In this document: in pieces, positions 23,041 through 32,366 of the stretch
Layout of the letters: each line of letters starts with the position of its first letter
Numbering within the stretch: position 1 is the stretch's first letter
Source of the DNA: Dokdonella_A sp964582225
GTDB lineage: Bacteria; Pseudomonadota; Gammaproteobacteria; Xanthomonadales; Rhodanobacteraceae
Reading direction: 5' to 3'
DNA: 64,000 nucleotides
Assembly: GCA_964582225.1 (NCBI GenBank)
Contig: CAZORA010000013.1
Location: forward strand, 1 to 64,000
The notes under the pieces: generated by a model
What the model was told of the DNA's origin: nothing
Seen by the model: the letters and a program-made list of their open reading frames with translations, nothing else
The model's database searches: none
Translations under genes and position numbers: made by a program

Positions 23041-25995
23041 ATGTGTATGAGTCGCTTTATGGTTTCATGGATTGCGATTATCTCATTACTCTGTGTCGGC
23101 AAGGCGCACGCATATTTCGATACGCCCTGGATCACGCCTGCGAACCCGTTGCCTGGGCAGGAAGTGTTTGTCAATATGGCTGGGGGATATTGCGATACAG
23201 TTGCGGAACGTCCGGGGTATCCAGTCGTTGCTCGTGATGGCAATCTCGTCGAGTTCCTTGAGTACGGGAATCACTTTGAGCCCGGCGACGAGTTGTGCGT
23301 TTATCCTCCCTATTGGACTGTATCCAGGTCAATCGGCACGTTTGCAGAAGGAGATTTCATCCTGATCGTCAGTCTCGCATACGATAATCCCCCCTTTGGT
23401 ATGGCGACCATGCAGCTTGGCACAATTCGGTTTGCCGTCAAGGCGCCGACAATCGCTGCTCCGGTTCCGACAGTCGGCGCCTTTGCCATAGGGACATTGC
23501 TGTTTGGCCTTTGTGCGCTGGCCGTGTGGCGGCTGCGCAAAACAAGTGTGCTGTTTATCTTCATTGCACTTTCATGTGTTCCGTTACAAGGGCGAGCGCA
23601 GGATGCGGTTCCAATTCAACTGTTGCTGACAAATGCGCCGGGGGCTCCTCTGCCGGCTCAAGTTATTTCCTGGGTCCAGGCTTCAAAACGTACGGCCATG
23701 CCGCCGCTTGCCGCGTTCAACATAAAAACGCCGCTGGCAGGGAATTACCTGATTCCTGATCGTGCTGCGGGGGATTTTCTTGCGTGGCTTGATCTCAACC
23801 CACATTCCGCTCGCAAAAAGCTGGAGGACTATGTGGTGGTTTCCTTCGCTGCAGCCGATATTCCCGTGGCGCTCGCGGCATTGCAGGCAGATCCCTATGT
23901 GGCAGCCGCATTCCTTGCTCCGGACTACGATTTTGCCGGAGTGGGGCTGATCCACTTCGAGATAACGCCGGGAGGACCTGCGGCTGCAGATGACCAGTAC
24001 GGGTGGTTCGCGATGAACCTTGACGCTGCCTGGCGGCTCGCTTCCGGCTACGCGTTGATCGGTCAGATCGATATGGGACTTCATGAACAACATGCCGCCT
24101 TGAGGCAGTTCACGGACAGCACTTGGATAGGCGGCAACTTTGTCAAGGCCGCCTCGAGGGATGTCAGCCTGACGGCACAGCCAGCCCAAGCCGGCTTCGA
24201 CGCAAGCGATGTGGATGAGAAGAAATCGATGTGGATTGGCGCAGGAAGTTGTACCGCAACGGGTGGCTTTCTCTCGCCGGCGATCCTGGGTCATGGTACC
24301 CATGTGGCCGGCCTTCTCGCTGCCAACGGAGCGAGCGCACTGGGCGTTCAGGGAACCTGCAAGCACTGTGGAATTAGCGCGTGGAAAGTTGCGTACCTCG
24401 AATGCACCGGAGGCCCAAAGGTCACGCCAAAGTTCAACAGCAGCGCGGCCGACCGTGCCCAAGCGCAGAGTGTGGATATCGGCGCCCAGGTGTTGAGCCA
24501 GAGCTACGGTGCGCCGAACCCAACCGGTACCACGCGGTGCGCGACGCATGCCTATCTCCCCACGTGCCTGTCCATCGACTACGCCATGGGCCGGGATGTC
24601 GTCACGGTGGCAGCGTCCGGCAACACGCGCCAGGCGTTGAACTTCCCGGCCAGCGAGCCGCGCGTCGTGTCCGCTGGTGGGTTCCAGCATGATCGTACGT
24701 TCTGGGACGAATCGCCGGGCAATTCCACAAACTGCCCGGCACCGCCCATGACGGCACAATGCGGCTCGAACTTCAGCAAGGCAACGGCGGGCTTTCACCG
24801 CACGCACCAGGAAGTGCTGGGCTCGGCCAGGCGCGTGCTGTCCACGACCTATCCGAACACCACATGGGTGGACTATGCCGAATGCGGCGACGGATACGGC
24901 ACGCCGATGGGCGATGGCATCGGCTGGTGCACGGGTACCTCGATGGCGGCGCCGCAGATAGCCGGTGCGATCGGTTTGCTGCGCTCGATCAATCCACTGG
25001 TTCCGCAAGGACGGCCAGTGACGGCAGCTGGCGAGGCGATGGGTGTGCGCACGGTTCTGGCGCAGACCGCGTCGCAAGGCAGTGCGTGGGATCCGAAGTT
25101 GGGCCACGGCATTCCGGACGTGGCGCAGGCCGCACGGCGCATGCTCGGGACGACGGCCGGCGCAACGGCGCGGAACCGCGTCACTCCGCTGTTTCGGCTC
25201 CACCAGGCGACGGCGCGCGATTTCGCGGAAACCTCCTCGCCGCAGTATGCGCTGTCGCTCTTGATCAATCAGACGAAGAACTACCTGCAACCGGCGACCG
25301 GCCTCGGTGCGCAACCGGCCTCCGTGCCCAGCTATGCGTTTCCCCATGCGGCATATGATCCAGCCAACCCCAACGCGCCTTATGACTCGACGCCGCCACC
25401 AATCGCGCGCGCGGCCATCTATGTACTGACGACCGAACATCGTCCACGCAGCAAGTGGCCGGAGTTGCGGCCGCTGCATCTGATGAGCCGCAACAAGGTG
25501 AACGGCAAGGATCATCTGCTCGCCACCACGAAGAGCGAGATCGAAACCGCGCACGCCGCCGGCTACGACCTGCGTACGATCCAGGGCTACATCTTCCAGC
25601 CCTGCGCGCCGGAATCGGTCTGCATCCCGCCCGCTGCGGAAAGGCTTTGGCGCAAGTCCAAGGGCACCGATGCGGACTGCGCGGTATTCCTGGAAAGCGA
25701 GCGGATTGCCTTCGAGGCGGCTGGCTACACGGCTACGTGCCCAACGGGTGGCGCAACCATGATCGGCTATGCATACCCAGCCACCGACTCGGACGGCGAT
25801 GGCTTGCCGGACGGTTTCGAGTACGTGGTTGGCACCGACTCCCAGTCAGCGGACTCCGACGGCGACGGGGTTCCGGATGGGATCGAGTTCCCGCTGGCCG
25901 GCGTCGCGATCGACGATCCTTGCATGGGTGGCTCTTTCGGCGCGAGCCGTTGCGGGGCCGATCGCATATTCGACGATGGGTTCGACGGATTCTGA
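23041..25995 (+). CDS. Exported subtilase (S8 peptidase) with a fused N-terminal CTERM-like module
   Basis: A 984 aa protein from ATG 23041 (GGGGG upstream). Residues 1-24 are a signal peptide, followed by a small beta domain. Residues 141-167 (PVPTVGAFAIG..., a hydrophobic helix, then WRLRK) look like an IPTL/VPTV-type CTERM sorting tail. Directly after it, VLFIFIALSCVPLQGRAQDA looks like a second signal peptide. The peptidase follows with the catalytic triad D344 (GQIDMG), H418 (GHGTHVAG) and S634 (GTSMAAPQ). The C-terminus has thrombospondin-3-like calcium loops (DSDGDGLPDG, DSDGDGVPDG) and ends RIFDDGFDGF. Early bases are much less GC-rich than the neighbours (25 of the first 60 are G/C). 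The sequence looks like two genes fused in frame and acquired from elsewhere. An internal GTG at 23524 could start the peptidase with its own signal. Confidence 0.85.
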   Translation: MCMSRFMVSWIAIISLLCVGKAHAYFDTPWITPANPLPGQEVFVNMAGGYCDTVAERPGYPVVARDGNLVEFLEYGNHFEPGDELCVYPPYWTVSRSIGTFAEGDFILIVSLAYDNPPFGMATMQLGTIRFAVKAPTIAAPVPTVGAFAIGTLLFGLCALAVWRLRKTSVLFIFIALSCVPLQGRAQDAVPIQLLLTNAPGAPLPAQVISWVQASKRTAMPPLAAFNIKTPLAGNYLIPDRAAGDFLAWLDLNPHSARKKLEDYVVVSFAAADIPVALAALQADPYVAAAFLAPDYDFAGVGLIHFEITPGGPAAADDQYGWFAMNLDAAWRLASGYALIGQIDMGLHEQHAALRQFTDSTWIGGNFVKAASRDVSLTAQPAQAGFDASDVDEKKSMWIGAGSCTATGGFLSPAILGHGTHVAGLLAANGASALGVQGTCKHCGISAWKVAYLECTGGPKVTPKFNSSAADRAQAQSVDIGAQVLSQSYGAPNPTGTTRCATHAYLPTCLSIDYAMGRDVVTVAASGNTRQALNFPASEPRVVSAGGFQHDRTFWDESPGNSTNCPAPPMTAQCGSNFSKATAGFHRTHQEVLGSARRVLSTTYPNTTWVDYAECGDGYGTPMGDGIGWCTGTSMAAPQIAGAIGLLRSINPLVPQGRPVTAAGEAMGVRTVLAQTASQGSAWDPKLGHGIPDVAQAARRMLGTTAGATARNRVTPLFRLHQATARDFAETSSPQYALSLLINQTKNYLQPATGLGAQPASVPSYAFPHAAYDPANPNAPYDSTPPPIARAAIYVLTTEHRPRSKWPELRPLHLMSRNKVNGKDHLLATTKSEIETAHAAGYDLRTIQGYIFQPCAPESVCIPPAAERLWRKSKGTDADCAVFLESERIAFEAAGYTATCPTGGATMIGYAYPATDSDGDGLPDGFEYVVGTDSQSADSDGDGVPDGIEFPLAGVAIDDPCMGGSFGASRCGADRIFDDGFDGF

Positions 25996-26084
25996 TGCAG
26001 CGTTGATTGCCGCCGGCGCATATCGACGCGCCGAGCGCGGGAGCGTGGCGTATGGGTGCCATGCCGGGACATGCGCCGACCATA

Positions 26085-26198
26085 CCCATCATCCTCGACA
26101 CCCTCGTCGCCATCGGCCGCGCGCGCCGCGACGAGCACGCCCGCTACGGCGCGTTGTAGGCAGTGCTGACGCCATCCGCTGCTGCGCAGCCCGCATTT
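26085..26198 (+). repeat. Second copy of the 3' end of the restriction-modification gene
   Basis: The first 47 bases match 22911-22957 with one mismatch. The frame then diverges but still encodes a homologous tail (...IGRARRDEHARYGAL and TAG at 26157-26159 against ...IGRARREDGGRYAAS). A further short match (AGCCCGCATTT) closes the block. Because the tail differs in sequence but not in sense, it looks like the end of a related allele rather than a recent duplication. It is a remnant, not a gene. Confidence 0.75.
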
Positions 26199-26242
26199 AT
26201 GTATTGACGACGTAAATACAACAGGATACCTTCGGCAGGGAT

Positions 26243-26533
26243 GTCCACTTCGAACTCAACGGCACAACGTTCATCTGGAACGATGAAAAGGCCCGTCTCA
26301 ACCTGCTGAACCACGACGGCATCCGCTTCGAACGCGCGGCAGAGGTGTTCTTCGATCCGCTCTTCCGGCTGGTCGATGCCAGCCGCAACGATGAGGCGCG
26401 TGACGCGATCATCGGTTACGACACGGAAGGCCGGTTGTCATACGTGGTGCACATCGTCTTCGAGGATGAAGCCATCCGCATTATTTCGGCCCGCAAGGCC
26501 ACCTTGAAGGAGCGAAAGAACCATGATTCCTGA
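26243..26533 (+). CDS. brnT: BrnT-family toxin gene lacking an in-frame start codon
   Basis: The open frame from 26216 to TGA 26533 encodes a complete BrnT-type ribonuclease toxin body: HFELNGTTFIWNDEKARLN, FFDPLFRLVDASRNDEARDA, YVVHIVFEDEAIRIISARKA. Family members usually begin just before the HFEL-like strand. Here no ATG, GTG or TTG occurs in frame before GTG 26345. The nearest ATG (26241) is two bases out of register, as if two bases had been inserted after it. Translation from 26345 would lose the first strands of the fold. Either a non-standard start is used or the toxin is decayed. The antitoxin gene overlaps its end by 11 bases. Confidence 0.72.
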   Translation, partial: VHFELNGTTFIWNDEKARLNLLNHDGIRFERAAEVFFDPLFRLVDASRNDEARDAIIGYDTEGRLSYVVHIVFEDEAIRIISARKATLKERKNHDS

Positions 26534-26801
26534 AAAGCTCAAGACGCGGCTGAAAAGGGACCGCCCGATGACCACGGTGACGCTGCGCATGCCGGTCGAC
26601 GTCGTGGAGTCGCTGAAGACCATCGCGCCGCTCAGGGGCTTTCGCGGATACCAACCGCTGCTCAAGGCCTACGTGAGCGAGGGCCTGCGCCACGACGAGG
26701 CGGAATACCTGTTCGATCGCGCCGCCCGCCTGGCCGAGGCGCTCCGCAAACGCGGCGTGTCGGCCGAGATCATCGAGGCGGCCGTGCGCGATGCCGCGTA
26801 A
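26523..26801 (+). CDS. brnA: BrnA/CopG-like antitoxin
   Basis: A 92 aa protein whose ATG lies 11 bases before the end of the BrnT frame, the toxin-first order usual for brnT-brnA. KDRPMTTVTLRMPVDVVESLK is a ribbon-helix-helix-like strand and helix, preceded by a short basic arm, and FRGYQPLLKAYVSEGL is the second helix. It should bind BrnT and repress the shared promoter. An imperfect inverted repeat (GTATT N9 AATAC, about 26201-26219) just upstream of the pair is a possible operator. The gene looks intact, unlike its toxin partner. Confidence 0.78.
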   Translation: MIPEKLKTRLKRDRPMTTVTLRMPVDVVESLKTIAPLRGFRGYQPLLKAYVSEGLRHDEAEYLFDRAARLAEALRKRGVSAEIIEAAVRDAA

Positions 26802-26814
26802 CTCCCCGCGCCCG

Positions 26815-26838
26815 CCGCGAGGATGGCGGGCGCTACGG
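26815..26838 (+). repeat. Third short copy of the restriction-modification gene tail
   Basis: Twenty-four bases are identical to 22951-22974, 13 bases after the antitoxin stop. A chance match of this length is very unlikely even in GC-rich DNA. With the copy at 26085 it suggests stepwise insertions, each leaving a piece of the same gene end. Confidence 0.7.
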
Positions 26839-26867
26839 TTCAACCTGACGCGCGCGCCGTTGGGCGA

Positions 26868-27053
26868 TCAGCCGAAGATCGCAACGAGGATGATGACCGC
26901 GATCACGCCAGCGAGCAGCACCATCACCGCAAGGCCGCCAGAACCGGATGCGGGTGGGGCCGCTGTTGGCTGCGACTTTGCAAGCGGCGGCGTGGGCCGA
27001 TGTGCTGCGTCGAGATCGACCGCGGTGATCTGGGCTTCGAAGGTGAACTTCAT
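26868..27053 (-). CDS. Small single-pass membrane protein (61 aa)
   Basis: The gene starts at ATG 27053 with an ideal ribosome binding site (AGGAGGT, 7 bases upstream), which is why the upstream in-frame extension to 27131 is rejected. Layout: a short beta-like N-terminus (MKFTFEAQITAVDLDA), a Pro/Ala linker, and a C-terminal hydrophobic helix (LAVMVLLAGVIAVIILVAIFG) ending at the stop. It is probably tail-anchored in the inner membrane. No family is recognised. It is divergent from the two-gene unit at 27200-28287 and shares the gap with it. Confidence 0.7.
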   Translation of the reverse strand: MKFTFEAQITAVDLDAAHRPTPPLAKSQPTAAPPASGSGGLAVMVLLAGVIAVIILVAIFG

Positions 27054-27199
27054 TGCTATGACCTCCTGAGATAGGCGGTGCGACCAGACGGGCACCGCAG
27101 ACGGAACGCGTCGTCGTTGGCCAGTCTGCATGCAAGCGTCTCACCGCGTGAGACGGGCGGGGGCCAGACTGGGCACGCTCACGAAACAGGGGAGTGATC

Positions 27200-27457
27200 A
27201 TGGCCCAGTGGCGTATCGGGGATTCGATCGAGCATCCGGATCATGGCAGCGGCACGGTGACCGTGCTGCGCGGCCTGGCGGATGGCGAATCCGACATGGA
27301 CCTGACCATCCTGGTCACCCGGCGCGTGTGGCGGGGCGATCAGCCGCCCGTCGTCGGCATGGAGATCGAGGGCAGCCTGTGGCTGCAGGGGCGCCTGTGG
27401 ATGCCGATCGGTGACAAACCCGGCGGGCGGCAATCGCGCAAGGACGGCCGCCCATGA
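27200..27457 (+). CDS. Small protein of unknown function (85 aa)
   Basis: It starts at ATG 27200 with AGGGGAG about 8 bases upstream. The sequence (MAQWRIGDSIEHPDHGSGTV) recalls the N-terminal strand of CarD/TRCF-type RID domains, which often read VxHPxHGxG, but the protein is too short to be CarD. The rest is beta-rich (DLTILVTRRVW, EGSLWLQGRLWMPIG). It overlaps the next gene by 4 bases (ATGA), so the two are coupled. No function is assigned. Confidence 0.68.
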   Translation: MAQWRIGDSIEHPDHGSGTVTVLRGLADGESDMDLTILVTRRVWRGDQPPVVGMEIEGSLWLQGRLWMPIGDKPGGRQSRKDGRP

Positions 27458-28287
27458 GCAATTCATCCGGATTGCCGCGCCATCTGCGCGTCATGCGGGA
27501 TGAATGGGCCGATGTCGTGTCATGGCTGGCACGCCATACGGCCGCCTGTCTGCCGCTGACCGCGGACACGGTCCGCACCAGCGATCGTGCCGCCTGCGCC
27601 GCGCGGGTCGCGGGGGAGATGGCCGCGATCCAGTCCTGGGTCGAGCGCACCACCGACTGGTTCAATGGGCCGTTGGCGCAGGCGCTGGCCAACCCCGATA
27701 TCGCCGACGCCGACATGCGCCACTGCGCCAGGCGGCTGGGCGATTTCGCCGACGAACTGATCGAGCACCGGCAGCGACTGGCGGCGCAACGCGACACGGC
27801 GGGCATGGCTGCCGCCGCGCCGCGCATCGATGCGATGTACTTCGCCCTGCTGAGCCAGCTGCGCGAGTTCACCACCCGCGTCGTGGCCGCGCTGGATGAA
27901 GTGGACGACCCGGCCACGCGCCCGCCGGGTGACTCGGTTGAGCTGAACTTCCTCTTCAAGCCGAACATCAACGCCCCGGCTGACGCGCTGACGGCCTGGA
28001 TGAAGACGCAGGTGGAGCCGCCGCGTCCCGCGGCGGAGCCCGCACCCGCTTCCGTTCGACCGGATGCACTCCAGACTGGTAGGCCCGAGCAGGCCATTGG
28101 CGATGAGATCGCCATAGCCATTGGTGTCGTGGTCGCGGTGCTGATCGTCGGGGCGGTGCTTTGGGCCGTGATCGCCGCGCCTGTCCTGGTCTTCCTGATC
28201 ATGGCCCTGATCGGCCTGCTCGTGTTCTTGTTTCGCCACCCCTTCATTGCCCTGCTCGCGGCCCTGCTGGGCTGGCTCTGGGGCTGA
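27454..28287 (+). CDS. Membrane protein of unknown function (277 aa)
   Basis: Coupled to the preceding small gene by ATGA overlap. The N-terminal 190 residues are soluble and mostly helical, with a Trp/His/Arg-rich pattern (DEWADVVSWLARHTAACL, RRLGDFADELIEHRQRLAAQ). A Pro/Ala linker follows, then three closely spaced hydrophobic helices (from about residue 218: IAIAIGVVVAVLIVGAVLWA and onwards) to the C-terminus. I recognise no domain. Together with the 85 aa partner and the divergent 61 aa membrane protein it forms a small uncharacterised membrane cassette. Confidence 0.72.
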   Translation: MSNSSGLPRHLRVMRDEWADVVSWLARHTAACLPLTADTVRTSDRAACAARVAGEMAAIQSWVERTTDWFNGPLAQALANPDIADADMRHCARRLGDFADELIEHRQRLAAQRDTAGMAAAAPRIDAMYFALLSQLREFTTRVVAALDEVDDPATRPPGDSVELNFLFKPNINAPADALTAWMKTQVEPPRPAAEPAPASVRPDALQTGRPEQAIGDEIAIAIGVVVAVLIVGAVLWAVIAAPVLVFLIMALIGLLVFLFRHPFIALLAALLGWLWG

Positions 28288-28430
28288 GCGGCCGCACACG
28301 CTCGGCGCGCGAACCGCAGGATCCGCTCCGCGTCGGGGCGAGATCGTCGGGGACATCGCCCCGGCCTGCGGACGCGCTTGCGTGAAGTTGCAAGCGATCG
28401 CCCCCGCTTCGCGATCCGCTCTCGATCTTG

Positions 28431-28459
28431 CTTGAAGACGGCGCTTCGCAATCCCATGT
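28431..28459 (+). promoter_or_regulatory. Sigma-32 (heat-shock) type promoter of clpB
   Basis: CTTGAA (28431-28436) and CCCATGT (28453-28459) are separated by 16 bases, close to the sigma-32 consensus CTTGAA, 13-17 bases, CCCATNT. It lies about 65-90 bases upstream of clpB, a classical sigma-32 target. The boxes are seen; their use is inferred from the consensus and the gene. Confidence 0.8.
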
Positions 28460-28522
28460 CCTGCGCATTCGCGGCGCTCGCGCGGCGCTGCCTTCCATCG
28501 CCGATTCGAGGAGCCCATTGCG

Positions 28523-31105
<2,583 letters not shown>

Positions 31106-31147
31106 GGCGCGGCCCCGTCGACTGAGTCTGATTTCCGGTAGATCATC

Positions 31148-31477
31148 ATGCCTATCCATGAATACGAATGTTCCGCCTGCGGCAACGTGTTCGAGCGTCT
31201 GCAGCGGCTCTCCGACGCCGATCCGGTGGGCTGTCCGCGCTGCGGCAAGCCGCGGCTGCATCGACGCATCAGCGCGCCGAGCTTCCGCCTGGTCGGCTCC
31301 GGCTGGTACGAAACCGACTTCAAGGGCAAGGGCGAGGCCAAGCACAATCTGGCCTCGACCGACGCCAAACCGCCAGTCGGAACCGTCGAGAGCACGCAGG
31401 TGAAAGTGGAACCGAGCGCCACCACGTCGACCTCGAGCGCAAGCAAGAGCGGCTCGGACGCATCGACCAGCGCCTGA
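31148..31477 (+). CDS. FmdB-family zinc-ribbon protein
   Basis: A 109 aa protein with the N-terminal FmdB/CxxC_CxxC_SSSS zinc ribbon: MPIHEYECSACGNVFE with C8 and C11, and C29 and C32 in VGCPRCG. The conserved SAPSFRLVGSGWYETDFK block follows. The C-terminal 40 residues are a low-complexity Ser/Thr/Ala tail. Family members are named after a putative regulator of formamidase, but their biochemical role is unknown. The gene is 42 bases after clpB and often lies upstream of aspS in gammaproteobacteria, as it nearly does here. Confidence 0.88.
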   Translation: MPIHEYECSACGNVFERLQRLSDADPVGCPRCGKPRLHRRISAPSFRLVGSGWYETDFKGKGEAKHNLASTDAKPPVGTVESTQVKVEPSATTSTSSASKSGSDASTSA

Positions 31478-31663
31478 TCGATCCGCTCACGCGCGGGCTC
31501 GCATGCCGGGGTCGAACGCGGTGGACGCGGCAGCGAGCCTTCCACGTCTTGCCGGGCCGTTCTGACCGGCGCTTTGGCGAAGATCGATTTTTACAATGTG
31601 CGCGGCTGTTTTGCGCCCGACGCGTCGCTTACACTGCAGGCTCCACGACTTGAGGAGCGCGTG

Positions 31664-32245
31664 ATGCTGCGAGCGTTGCTTGGAACCTTGTTTGTTCTGG
31701 CGTTGAATGCGCTTTCACCTGCGAGCGCGCAGCCGCTCGCGGTGCTTCCGGGCGCCATGGCCGCCGCTGCGGCGAGTCAGTATTACGGCGGCGATCGCGG
31801 CGAGGTCGAGTGCAGCAGCACCCGCAACCGGCGGGTCCACTGCCCCGTGCCCTGGCGCGACGCGAACCTGGTGCGCCAGTTGTCGCACTCGGTGTGCATC
31901 AAGGGCCGCACCTGGGACGTTTACAACGGCGCGATCTGGGTCGATCAGGGCTGTCGCGGCGTGTTCGTCGAGATGGGTCGTCCGGTCGGTCCGCGCCCTC
32001 CCGGTCCCGGCGGCTGGGCCCCCGGCCCCGACTGGGATCGCAGCATCATCCTGCGCTGCGGCAGCCCGCGGTACCGCTATAACTTCTGCGAGGTGGACAC
32101 CGGCAGAGGCGGCCGCGTCAAGCTGCGCCGGCAGCTGTCCAATACCTGGTGCGACGAAGGCCGCAACTGGGGCTACAACCGCGCCGGCATCTGGGTCGAC
32201 GATGGCTGTGCCGGCGAGTTCGAAGTGCTGCGTCGCTGGCGCTGA
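31664..32245 (+). CDS. Exported DUF3011-like protein
   Basis: A 193 aa protein from ATG 31664, with GAGGAG 7 bases upstream. The signal peptide is MLRALLGTLFVLALNALSPASA, so a longer upstream frame is rejected. The mature protein contains two copies of a Cys-containing beta repeat (VECSSTRNRRVHCPV...QLSHSVCIKGRTWDVYNGAIWVDQGC and LRCGSPRYRYNFCEV...CDEGRNWGYNRAGIWVDDGC) joined by a Pro/Gly linker. This repeat pattern fits the DUF3011 family of periplasmic or secreted proteins of unknown role. Conserved cysteines are probably disulfide bonded. It sits between the fmdB-like gene and aspS, which is an unusual interruption. Confidence 0.8.
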   Translation: MLRALLGTLFVLALNALSPASAQPLAVLPGAMAAAAASQYYGGDRGEVECSSTRNRRVHCPVPWRDANLVRQLSHSVCIKGRTWDVYNGAIWVDQGCRGVFVEMGRPVGPRPPGPGGWAPGPDWDRSIILRCGSPRYRYNFCEVDTGRGGRVKLRRQLSNTWCDEGRNWGYNRAGIWVDDGCAGEFEVLRRWR

Positions 32246-32366
32246 AAACCCGCCGCGAGTGGCCCGCCGCGCAGCGCGTCGCGGGCCGCTCGACATTGCG
32301 GTGCAGCACGATCCTCCGTAGCATTTCGCTTCCGTCTGCGCCCTCCGGCGCGCTGCGATCATGCTC

